Below, piece after piece: positions 1 to 6,126 of a stretch of 14,010 bases of DNA. The translations under genes were made by a program, and so were the position numbers. Numbering within the stretch: the first letter of the stretch is position 1; every line of letters starts with the position of its first letter. The DNA is taken from positions 1 through 14,010 of the forward strand of contig JAZUKF010000052.1 of assembly GCA_045643165.1 (NCBI GenBank). Reading direction: 5' to 3'. The notes under the pieces were generated by a model that was not told the origin of the DNA, made no database searches, and saw only the letters and a list, made by a program, of their open reading frames with translations. This DNA is from SIG575 sp045643165. Lineage in GTDB: Bacteria > Bacillota > Clostridia > Oscillospirales > Acutalibacteraceae.

Positions 1-326
1 GTTTCTCCTATCTCCATTTAGGCGGAGTTGACTTCACCGCATCCGCAACGGCTTGCTGGCTGAATGAAAATAATCTTATGATTTGGATGAGACCTCTCGG
101 TGCTATCGGACAAAGACGTCTTCGTTTTGAATTCAACGATAACGGAACCATAACACTCTATCCCTCATCCCATCAGGATATGTATTACGTTGCCAACGAT
201 TTATCATTCAGTTATGTTGACCTTGCAAGGACTGCTCTCGGTAAAAAGGTTGTAAAAACTTCCTTTGCAGGAGTGCTTCCTCCTGTGCTTGAGCCTTCTC
301 ACAAATGCAAATTTGAGGAAAGATAA
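1..326 (+). CDS. C-terminal part of a protein, possibly serine hydrolase-like (5' end outside window)
   Basis: An open frame runs from base 3 without a stop to TAA at 324-326, so this is the 3' end of a gene that begins left of the window. About 107 residues are visible. They show alternating hydrophobic strands (for example CWLNENNLMIWMRPLG and LRFEFNDNGTITLYPSS), which suggests a beta-rich C-terminal domain. The pattern of a GG turn, then W-x-x-x-x-L-x-I, then R-x-L-x-F-x-F resembles the C-terminal domain that follows the catalytic domain in many clostridial beta-lactamase-related serine hydrolases. That is a weak, memory-based resemblance, and no catalytic motif lies inside the window. The next gene starts 2 nt after the stop, so the two are almost certainly co-transcribed. 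The coding call is firm; the family call is tentative. Confidence 0.6.
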   Translation, partial: FSYLHLGGVDFTASATACWLNENNLMIWMRPLGAIGQRRLRFEFNDNGTITLYPSSHQDMYYVANDLSFSYVDLARTALGKKVVKTSFAGVLPPVLEPSHKCKFEER

Positions 327-328
327 AA

Positions 329-1057
329 ATGATTTTAAAAATTCTTTTGGTATTGGTATATTTGATTGAAATTGCCTTTCTTCCGCCATTTATCATCAGA
401 ATGTGGCCGAAGCAGAATAACAGGTCATTATTATACAAAATGATTCTTGCGACTATGTTTGTTTCCTGTGCAATTCTTTGTTCAAAAATCGCAGACAATA
501 ACGGCATTTACGCAAGGACAATGATAACGGCATTTTGTTTTTCTTTTGTGGGTGATTTCTTTCTCCATGTCAACTTCGGCGATTGGGCATTTATTACGGG
601 TGCTGTCAGTTTTGCCGTAAGCCACGGTTTCTTTACCGCAGCATACATAAAAGAAATTAAAATTTTAAATCCGGATGCACCGATATTTTACTCCTATGAA
701 TTTATCTGTGCGGCACTGATGCTTGTAATAATAATCGTTTACAACATCATCCGTAAAGTACCGTTGGGAAAATTTGCCGTTTTGTGCTATGCATACGGTG
801 CCGTGCTTTCGCTGATGCTAATGAAAGCGGTAACATTTGCAAAAACGCTTTTTACTTCATCCGTTTCCGGAAACGGAGTTCTCGGCGGGGTTCTCGTCCT
901 TGCAGGTGCGTTCCTATTCTTCACGTCGGACGTAACAATTCTTTATACGATTTTCGATGAAAGAAGAAAGCATAATTACCCTTATAAAATTTACAACACT
1001 CTTTCATATTTTATTGCTCAGATGCTCCTTGCAACATCTCTTATTGCGGTAAAATAA
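329..1057 (+). CDS. YhhN/TMEM86-family integral membrane protein (lysoplasmalogenase-like)
   Basis: A 242-residue, very hydrophobic protein with about eight predicted membrane helices and no soluble domain. YhhN-family features are visible: GDFFLH near residues 75-80 (the conserved G-D pair in a helix), SHGFF at about 98-102, and a late helix with FFTSDVTI followed by YFIAQMLLATSLI at the C-terminus. Characterised members such as human TMEM86B hydrolyse the vinyl-ether bond of lysoplasmalogens. Bacterial members are usually annotated only by homology, and plasmalogens do occur in anaerobic Clostridia. The start is supported by GAGGAAAG at 315-322, lying over the end of the preceding gene, 2 nt away. 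A second member of the same family lies at 2360-3055 on the other strand. Family assignment is good; substrate is inferred. Confidence 0.8.
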   Translation: MILKILLVLVYLIEIAFLPPFIIRMWPKQNNRSLLYKMILATMFVSCAILCSKIADNNGIYARTMITAFCFSFVGDFFLHVNFGDWAFITGAVSFAVSHGFFTAAYIKEIKILNPDAPIFYSYEFICAALMLVIIIVYNIIRKVPLGKFAVLCYAYGAVLSLMLMKAVTFAKTLFTSSVSGNGVLGGVLVLAGAFLFFTSDVTILYTIFDERRKHNYPYKIYNTLSYFIAQMLLATSLIAVK

Positions 1058-1062
1058 ACCAC

Positions 1063-1091
1063 TTGAAAAAGCAATAAAAATATGATATCAT
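1063..1091 (+). promoter_or_regulatory. Sigma-A promoter of the DUF1858 gene
   Basis: TTGAAA (1063-1068), a 17-nt spacer, then TATCAT (1086-1091) preceded by TG plus one base, which makes an extended -10. It begins only 6 nt after the stop of the upstream membrane-protein gene and places the transcript start near 1098, about 45 nt before the ATG. This suggests that the small gene is transcribed independently of the upstream pair. Confidence 0.7.
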
Positions 1092-1095
1092 TAAA

Positions 1096-1122
1096 GCTGA
1101 CGGGAGTCGAACTCTCGCCAGC
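1096..1122 (+). promoter_or_regulatory. 5'UTR hairpin upstream of the DUF1858 gene
   Basis: Arms at 1096-1106 and 1112-1122 pair over 11 positions with one A-C mismatch and one G-T wobble, around the loop TCGAA. The hairpin begins at about the predicted transcript start and ends 8 nt before the Shine-Dalgarno site AGGAAG (1130-1135). A 5' hairpin here could stabilise the mRNA or be a small operator. There is no T-run after it, so it is not a terminator. Confidence 0.45.
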
Positions 1123-1143
1123 CTAAGAAAGGAAGTTAATACT

Positions 1144-1344
1144 ATGGATAAAGTAACAAAAGATATGACCATCGGTGATGTTCTTGACGCTAACAGAGAT
1201 ACTGCACAATTTTTCCTTGCAATGGGTATGCACTGTCTCGGTTGTCCCTCCGCAAGGGGTGAAAGCATTGAGCAGGCTTGTCTTGTTCACGGAACGGATG
1301 CAGATGAACTTGTTAAGAATATAAACGAATTTCTCAGCAAATAA
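1144..1344 (+). CDS. DUF1858 small CxxC protein (hybrid-cluster-protein-associated redox domain)
   Basis: A 66-residue protein that is a complete single DUF1858 domain. It has an N-terminal MTIGDVL strand-helix, a helix ending in LAMGMHCLGC, and a short C-terminal helical half (ADELVKNINEFL). The CLGC motif at Cys31-Cys34 is the hallmark of this family, which often lies near or is fused to hybrid cluster proteins and other anaerobic redox enzymes and is thought to act as a redox disulfide or metal site. Here it stands alone, with a promoter just upstream and a hairpin after it. The start is supported by AGGAAG 8 nt upstream of ATG. Its target is unknown, and no partner enzyme lies in the window. 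Confidence 0.88.
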   Translation: MDKVTKDMTIGDVLDANRDTAQFFLAMGMHCLGCPSARGESIEQACLVHGTDADELVKNINEFLSK

Positions 1345-1352
1345 TAAATTTT

Positions 1353-1390
1353 TACGGTTCTGTGTTTTTAATGCGGAACCGTATTATTTT
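1353..1390 (+). terminator. Terminator-like hairpin between the DUF1858 gene and trmK
   Basis: A perfect 8-bp stem (1353-1360 with 1376-1383) with a 15-nt loop is followed by TTATTTT. The stem is short and the T-run is interrupted, so termination may be partial. No convincing promoter lies between it and trmK, so trmK may depend on read-through. Confidence 0.55.
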
Positions 1391-1410
1391 AAAGAAAGGA
1401 AAACATAAAG

Positions 1411-2109
1411 ATGAATGCTTCTGTCAGCATCGGCAACCGTCTTTCAATGTGCGGTGAAAATGTCAGAAAAAATTCTCTGCTTGCAGATATCGGCACAGAC
1501 CACGCATACCTCCCGGCAAAGCTTATCCTTGACGGAACTTGCCGAAAAGCGGTGGCTGCGGATATCGGAAAAGGTCCCCTTTCCAATGCTGAAAAAGTTG
1601 TAAAAAAATACGGTTTGCAGGACAAAATCATCCTTCGTCTTTCCGACGGATTAAAAGAAATATCCTCCGATGAAGCAGAGGATATCGTTATTGCCGGAAT
1701 GGGCGGAATACTCATCACCGAAATCCTTTCAAACTGTGATTGGATAAAAGATAAAAGCAAGCGTTTTATTTTACAACCTCAATCCCACAGTGAAAATGTA
1801 AGAAGATTTCTCTGTGAAAACGGATTTGAGATAAAAAAAGAAAACGCATGTACCGAGGGTACACACGTTTATATTTGCATTGTCGCCGAATACACAGGGG
1901 AAATAACAACTCACGACGATTTGTTCTACTGTTTCGGAAGTCATATCAATTCCGAAAATGATGCATCAAAACTGTTCGTCAAAAAACAATACATAAGATT
2001 TAAAAACAGATATGATGCTCTTGTAAAAACAAATAACGAAAGTGAAGAAAAACAACGTCTTGAAAAAATGTTTAAGCATAACACACCTATACGAACCCGC
2101 CTGAAATGA
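1411..2109 (+). CDS. trmK: tRNA (adenine(22)-N1)-methyltransferase TrmK
   Basis: A 232-residue SAM-dependent methyltransferase of the TrmK/YqfN family, which makes m1A22 in bacterial tRNAs. The Rossmann-type signatures are in order: DIGTDHAYLP at 26-35 (SAM-binding motif I), AADIGKGP at about 49-56, AGMGG at 95-99 (family signature), and FILQPQ at 119-124 followed by a helix. The later part (KQYIRFKNRYDAL and on) is the C-terminal helical coiled-coil of the family. AAAGGA at 1395-1400 supports the ATG. The last twelve residues (FKHNTPIRTRLK) and the stop are encoded almost wholly by the left inverted repeat of the element at 2072-2349, so the native C-terminus appears to have been replaced. 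The catalytic domain is intact and the enzyme is probably active. Confidence 0.92.
   Translation: MNASVSIGNRLSMCGENVRKNSLLADIGTDHAYLPAKLILDGTCRKAVAADIGKGPLSNAEKVVKKYGLQDKIILRLSDGLKEISSDEAEDIVIAGMGGILITEILSNCDWIKDKSKRFILQPQSHSENVRRFLCENGFEIKKENACTEGTHVYICIVAEYTGEITTHDDLFYCFGSHINSENDASKLFVKKQYIRFKNRYDALVKTNNESEEKQRLEKMFKHNTPIRTRLK
2072..2099 (+). repeat. Left terminal inverted repeat of the MITE-like element
   Basis: It pairs with 2322-2349; the only mismatches are at repeat positions 12 (A/G) and 16 (C/T). It is read through in frame by trmK, giving residues K222 to R231 of that protein. Confidence 0.8.
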
Positions 2110-2321
2110 CGTGTTTTCGGCATAATTATGCTTGTCGTCTTTGCCGGGCGTCAGCCCGTCTGCATCCTCCGCACAAAATTCTGTTCAAAAACCCGCTCAT
2201 TATCAGGTCGAAGAATTTTGTCGGAGAAAATTTGGGGCTATGCAAGGCAAAAACGCAGTTAATCCTTGCGGATTGACGAGTATTTTAACGTAGCATAGGC
2301 ACAATATTTTCCCGCCAAAAT

Positions 2322-2349
2322 CGGGTTCGTATAAGTGCGTTATGCTTAA
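2322..2349 (-). repeat. Right terminal inverted repeat of the MITE-like element
   Basis: Inverted partner of 2072-2099. It ends 10 nt before the stop codon of the minus-strand YhhN gene. Confidence 0.8.
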
Positions 2350-2359
2350 CCACTTTAAA

Positions 2360-3055
2360 TTATTTTAAAAACATCAGGGAAATTGCTATACCGAACTGTG
2401 CTATGTAATATAAAACATGGTTTGTGATGATATAGAATTTTCCTGTTTTATTTTCACCGAAATATGTTCCCGCAAGAATAAGGTCGGAACCGAAGAAACA
2501 TACGCTTGAAATAAACAGTATCATTGTTCCGGTATTAAATCCGCCGGCTATATTCATAAGATTTGTCTGCGATACAAACATAAACAGGAACACGGTGTAA
2601 ATACAGGTGATTGCTTTATACCCCGTCATATCCATACCGAGAGGCTTTGAAAGAATGAAAACAAGAACTGCAACCACAATTCCCGATGCGGTACTTATCA
2701 GCAAATGCTTCATATTAAATCCATCAAGAATAAGCATTGCGTAGTTATAGAAAAGATGTCCCACAAGGAACATTAAAAATCCGCCGTTAAGATAATACTT
2801 TTTACTTTCCGGATAAATCCATTTAAGGTCAAGCCATATATCGCCCAGCAGTCCCATTACAAGGCCGAAAATAACAAGCAGACAAACTTTAATTTCGATT
2901 TTTGAACAGCATATTGCACTTAAAGCGGTCAGGATATAAAACAAACTTACTATACATTTAATTGCTACCGCCTTTAAACTTGAATTTGCATCCCTTTGAG
3001 TCAAAAATACAATCAAAGCCACCATACCCAAAGAAGCCAAAATCCATGTTAACAT
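2360..3055 (-). CDS. YhhN/TMEM86-family integral membrane protein, second paralogue
   Basis: A 231-residue protein made almost entirely of membrane helices. The YhhN signature is clear: GLLGDIWLD near 68-76, FLVGHLFYNYAML at about 96-108 (the conserved G-H pair), FFGSDLILA in a late helix, and YIAQFGIAISLMFL at the C-terminus. The same layout is seen in the gene at 329-1057, but the two differ over most of their length, so they are old paralogues and not a recent duplication. Family members hydrolyse lysoplasmalogens in the characterised eukaryotic cases; activity here is inferred. The start is well fixed: GGAGGTG lies 5 nt upstream of ATG. It converges on trmK, with the inverted-repeat element in between, and diverges from the LicD gene. 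Confidence 0.85.
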   Translation of the reverse strand: MLTWILASLGMVALIVFLTQRDANSSLKAVAIKCIVSLFYILTALSAICCSKIEIKVCLLVIFGLVMGLLGDIWLDLKWIYPESKKYYLNGGFLMFLVGHLFYNYAMLILDGFNMKHLLISTASGIVVAVLVFILSKPLGMDMTGYKAITCIYTVFLFMFVSQTNLMNIAGGFNTGTMILFISSVCFFGSDLILAGTYFGENKTGKFYIITNHVLYYIAQFGIAISLMFLK

Positions 3056-3093
3056 AAAAACACCTCCGTGAAAAATGTTGTTCTCTGTCTATA

Positions 3094-3122
3094 TTTTTAC
3101 ATAAATAGTAGTATTTTGTCAA
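3094..3122 (-). promoter_or_regulatory. Probable promoter of the minus-strand YhhN gene
   Basis: On the minus strand a perfect TTGACA (3122-3117) is followed, after 17 nt, by a weak TAAAAA (3099-3094). Position and orientation fit the YhhN gene starting at 3055. The -35 sits in a TTGTCAATATTTGA sequence that occurs again at 3262-3275. Confidence 0.5.
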
Positions 3123-3129
3123 TATTTGA
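3116..3129. repeat. 14-nt direct repeat, copy 1
   Basis: TTGTCAATATTTGA; identical to 3262-3275. It overlaps the -35 of the minus-strand YhhN promoter. Confidence 0.6.
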
Positions 3130-3261
3130 AAGGGATTTTTTCTGTCAATTTATAATTTTTATGCAAAAAGTTATAAAATAATTACATTTTGGAAAATTAT
3201 TCTGTTCTCCGAAAAAATATTTATATTTTAATGATAATCATAAAATAATATTGTTATAACA

Positions 3262-3275
3262 TTGTCAATATTTGA
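3262..3275. repeat. 14-nt direct repeat, copy 2
   Basis: Identical to 3116-3129. It overlaps the -35 of the LicD-gene promoter. It carries inverted GTCAA/TTGAC arms around TAT, and the core GTCAATAT appears a third time at 3285-3292 in that promoter's spacer. Confidence 0.6.
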
Positions 3276-3300
3276 CTTTTTTGTGTCAATATGGTATATT
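3272..3300 (+). promoter_or_regulatory. Sigma-A promoter of the LicD-TarI-dehydrogenase set
   Basis: TTGACT (3272-3277), a 17-nt spacer, then TATATT (3295-3300) with an upstream TGG giving an extended -10. The transcript start would be near 3307, about 32 nt before the first ATG. The flanks are very AT-rich, which favours strong expression. Confidence 0.75.
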
Positions 3301-3338
3301 TTATGCTGGGTTGACAGAAGTCCGACCTATGGAAAATT

Positions 3339-5315
3339 ATGTTTAAGGATGATGAAATAATGAATTCAATTATTGCGGACGAAATAGAGATGACCGCCAC
3401 CTCGGTTGACAAGGTGCTTACAAGAGTTTTCCTTGAAAAACAAAAGTTTTATAAGGATTACTATTTTGTCTGCGACAGTAATACTGTTTCCGACTATCTT
3501 ATTCCCGTTATGAAAATCATTGCCGCAAAATCTCTTTATTTTAACGCAAACGCTTATTTTATTAATATCGGTGAAATAAGCGATATTGTTAAAGAGACTT
3601 TGGCGGAGGACGATATAATTAAAACGATTTCTCTTGAGGATTTGCGAAATACCAAAACCAAAAAGAAAAACCCCGCTTGTGTTGTCTGTGTTTACGACAC
3701 AATAAAAGCGGTTGAAAATAATCTTTGCGATTTAATCAATTCATCTCTTGATGATATTTTCTCCTTTGCGAGCAGGAACGATGCAAGAGTCGTCGTGGGC
3801 GCTCTTCTTCCGGAAATACCCGCTATTCCCAAGGGAATAGACCATCTGGCGGAACGTGAATATATTTATTTTGCGGAACGTGGATTTGATAGTATTTCAA
3901 AGGAGCAGGAGTTTTACAATAACCTTGAAAAGCGTTGCCGTCTTGCCGTTACAAAAGAAAATACAAAAACTACCCTTTTACGCTTTGACAACGTATTTTC
4001 TCCCGACAGTCAGCATACACCCTCATTTGATATTAAACAAATGATTCTTGATATTTTCAAAAACAAAACGGTTACCGTTGAACCGGAGGATTATATCAAT
4101 AATTTTTCTCTCACCTATGTGCGTGATGCGGTTGCATCTCTTATTTTCTCACTTTACAAAGTTAAGGCAGGACACACCTATAATGTTGATACCTACACCA
4201 CCAATCCTGCCACGATGAAAATGCTCGTTCATTCAAAATGCAGTGATATTCTCACTCTTAAATGCGATTTAACGGTTCCGAGCGAAGTTGAATATCACTC
4301 TTTAAGCACTTTGAAATTCAGAAAAACCGGATATAAATCCTTTACAAATCAGGTAATAGGTCTTTACCATATGATTTGCTATCTCTCCGAGACAGAATAT
4401 GATGCAACTTATCTTACCGCTTTTTATGACGGAAAACTTCAAAGACTTAAAGACCTGGAAATTCACATTCTGAAAGAAATTGACAGAGTTTGTCAAAAGC
4501 ACGGAATTAAATATTTCCTTGCCGGCGGCAGTCTTTTAGGTGCAGTCAGAAACGGTCAAAGCATCTCATGGGATGACGACCTTGATATAGGAATGCTCCG
4601 TGAAGATTATGATAAATTCAGAAAAGTATTTGAGGAGGAAATGGGTGATCAGTTCACCTATTCAAGCCCCTTCAACGACAGCAACAGCCACTATACTCTT
4701 GACAAGGTTCGTTTAAAAGGGACATATTTTTCAACAAACTATTCAAGCAAAAACGAAACAGAGGACGGCATTTTCGTTGACATTCTCGTTTACGATAAAA
4801 CAAGTAACAACAAAATTCTTCAAAGGTTGCAGATGAATTACCTTTATGCAATTACGAAGGCTCTTGAAGTACGCTGGTACAACGCTCCAAGGAAGAATTT
4901 CCATTACAGGGCTTCAATACTTGCTCTCCCCTTCCTCCGTCTTATACCCTACAAAGTTTATCACAGACTTTTTGAATTCGGTGTTTCATTCTATAAAAAT
5001 AAAAAGGATGCAAAATATCTTATCGACTCTGTTGGCAAACTTCTCAACAAGGGTGTTATGCCCATTGACGGCTTGGAGGACGTTAAATATATTGACTTTG
5101 ACGGTATCAAAGCACCTATTCCCGTTGATTATACAGGATATCTTAATTATGCCTACGGACCTAATTATATGACTTTGCCCGTTTACGGCAAACGTGCCGG
5201 TCCCCACAATTTTGCCAGAATTGATATGGGCGAATATATCTTTGAAAATAAAGATATTTCCGATTACAGAGCGGTTAACATTAAGGGCGAACTCTACGAA
5301 GAAGAAATTGATTAA
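3339..5315 (+). CDS. LicD-family transferase fused to a degenerate epimerase-like (extended SDR) domain
   Basis: The C-terminal half (about 372-600) is a LicD domain, the nucleotidyltransferase-fold family that transfers phosphocholine or other phospho-groups from CDP-donors to surface glycans. It has YFLAGGSLLGAVR and then ISWDDDLDIG, with the acidic cluster at Asp412-414 and Asp416 that binds metal and phosphate. The N-terminal half (about 1-360) recalls the later part of extended-SDR sugar epimerases: LLRFDNVFSPDS near 216 (as ILR-x-x-NVYGP) and TYVRDAVASLIFSLYKVKAGHTYNV near 258 (as YV-x-D-V...G-x-x-YNV). It lacks a GxxGxxG dinucleotide motif, and no clear YxxxK pair is seen, so redox activity is unlikely. 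ATG 3339 has a weak GGA 5 nt upstream. ATG 3360 (Met8) has AAGGA with a 10-nt spacer and may be the true start. There is no signal peptide, so the protein is cytoplasmic. The next gene begins 15 nt downstream. Confidence 0.83.
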   Translation: MFKDDEIMNSIIADEIEMTATSVDKVLTRVFLEKQKFYKDYYFVCDSNTVSDYLIPVMKIIAAKSLYFNANAYFINIGEISDIVKETLAEDDIIKTISLEDLRNTKTKKKNPACVVCVYDTIKAVENNLCDLINSSLDDIFSFASRNDARVVVGALLPEIPAIPKGIDHLAEREYIYFAERGFDSISKEQEFYNNLEKRCRLAVTKENTKTTLLRFDNVFSPDSQHTPSFDIKQMILDIFKNKTVTVEPEDYINNFSLTYVRDAVASLIFSLYKVKAGHTYNVDTYTTNPATMKMLVHSKCSDILTLKCDLTVPSEVEYHSLSTLKFRKTGYKSFTNQVIGLYHMICYLSETEYDATYLTAFYDGKLQRLKDLEIHILKEIDRVCQKHGIKYFLAGGSLLGAVRNGQSISWDDDLDIGMLREDYDKFRKVFEEEMGDQFTYSSPFNDSNSHYTLDKVRLKGTYFSTNYSSKNETEDGIFVDILVYDKTSNNKILQRLQMNYLYAITKALEVRWYNAPRKNFHYRASILALPFLRLIPYKVYHRLFEFGVSFYKNKKDAKYLIDSVGKLLNKGVMPIDGLEDVKYIDFDGIKAPIPVDYTGYLNYAYGPNYMTLPVYGKRAGPHNFARIDMGEYIFENKDISDYRAVNIKGELYEEEID

Positions 5316-5330
5316 AGAAAGGAAATAAAA

Positions 5331-6044
5331 ATGAATTATGCCGGAATACTTGCAGGCGGAATAGGTTCCAGAATGGAAAGTGCCGTTCCGAAGCAGTTTT
5401 TAAAAATCGGTGATATTCCGATTATCATCAGAACTCTCAACAAGTTTCTTGAAAATAAAGATACCGATAAAATAATAATTGCCATGAACCCTCAATGGGA
5501 GCAATATTGCAAAGATATGCTGGAAGAATATAAAATTGATATGAGCCGTGTGGATATAATATTCGGCGGTACTTCAAGATTTCTTTCAATGGTCAATATC
5601 GTAAAGCGTGCCATGGAACTTGCCGGAAATTCTCTCGATGAAAACGATAAACTTCTTATTCACGACTGTGCAAGACCGTTCCTTTCGCAGAGAATTATCA
5701 GCGAAAATTATGAGATTTCCGATAAATATGATATGGTTACAACATCCGTACCAACCATTGACACGGTTTTACTTGCAGAGGACGGAAAGGAAAGCACGGT
5801 TGTTCCCAACCGTGATACGGTTTTCCTTGACCAGGGACCGCAGACATTTAAAATCAAACAGTTTGATGAAATATATAAAACTCTGACGCAGGACGAAATT
5901 GATGCGTACATGGAAGCCGGCAGAATGTATCTTGAACATAACTTCCATGTGGGAATTGTCAAAGGCGAAAGAACAAACTTTAAAATTACAACTGAATTTG
6001 ATATGCTTCTCGGCAATATGATGGTTCAGGAAAAAATGATATGA
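5331..6044 (+). CDS. TarI/IspD-family cytidylyltransferase (probably CDP-polyol forming)
   Basis: A 237-residue single-domain CTP transferase. Visible motifs are LAGGIGSRM at 7-15 (CTP-binding loop with Arg14), PKQFL at 20-24 (Lys21), HDCARPFL (usual H-D-A-V/A-R-P), QGPQTFK, and GERTNFKITTEFD, whose Lys matches the conserved C-terminal Lys. The AGILAGGIGSRM start, QGPQTF and the lack of a GxGxR-type IspD loop fit TarI (ribitol-5-phosphate cytidylyltransferase of teichoic acid synthesis) better than IspD of the MEP pathway. The context agrees, because it follows a LicD gene that would use a CDP-activated donor. The actual alcohol phosphate is not known, as no TarJ-type reductase is present here. 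GAAAGGA precedes the ATG. IspD function cannot be wholly excluded. Confidence 0.85.
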   Translation: MNYAGILAGGIGSRMESAVPKQFLKIGDIPIIIRTLNKFLENKDTDKIIIAMNPQWEQYCKDMLEEYKIDMSRVDIIFGGTSRFLSMVNIVKRAMELAGNSLDENDKLLIHDCARPFLSQRIISENYEISDKYDMVTTSVPTIDTVLLAEDGKESTVVPNRDTVFLDQGPQTFKIKQFDEIYKTLTQDEIDAYMEAGRMYLEHNFHVGIVKGERTNFKITTEFDMLLGNMMVQEKMI

Positions 6045-6091
6045 AGACAAACTGTTTCAATGTAAAATATGTCCTTGGAGAGGGACGGTAA
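6041..6091 (+). CDS. Possible 16-codon micro-ORF overlapping the cytidylyltransferase stop
   Basis: ATG at 6041 overlaps the TGA stop of the upstream gene (ATGA) and opens 16 codons (MKTNCFNVKYVLGEGR) before TAA. An AGGAAA stretch lies about 10 nt upstream, so translational coupling is possible. It may equally be chance or the remnant start of a lost gene. No family is recognised. Confidence 0.2.
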   Translation: MKTNCFNVKYVLGEGR

Positions 6092-6126
6092 AAAACTACT
6101 ACTACATTATACGAGGAAATAAACTT

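Larger units (their letters stand above)
2072..2349. mobile_element. MITE-like non-coding element with 28-nt terminal inverted repeats
   Basis: Bases 2072-2099 and 2322-2349 are inverted copies matching at 26 of 28 positions, both starting TTAAGCATAAC. The interior has no ORF and folds into several hairpins. These are a 12-nt palindrome at 2120-2131, CGGGC/GCCCG at 2145-2158, a 15-bp stem with a single bulged C (2167-2182 with 2212-2226), AATCC/GGATT at 2261-2274, and a CTATGC/GCATAG pairing (2238-2243 with 2293-2298). A longer-range pairing joins 2136-2145 with 2246-2255 (9/10). Small size, terminal repeats and no coding capacity fit a non-autonomous insertion. TTAA at both outer ends may be part of the repeat or a duplicated target. 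It sits between convergent trmK and a YhhN gene, and its hairpins could also serve as a terminator for both. Whether other genomic copies exist cannot be seen here. Confidence 0.72.

Noticed and set aside
1096..1122. tRNA-like TTCGA segment on the minus strand
   Set aside because: The segment recalls a T-loop, but the 5-bp stems do not pair around a 7-nt loop and no acceptor, D or anticodon arm can be found. It is better read as a 5'UTR hairpin.
1389..1760. 123-codon open frame on the minus strand
   Set aside because: It is antisense to trmK, which has clear family motifs; no ribosome site is seen.
3056..3338. Riboswitch or small gene in the 283-nt divergent spacer
   Set aside because: No start codon with a ribosome site and no conserved aptamer-like pairing was seen; the region is AT-rich promoter DNA with short repeats.
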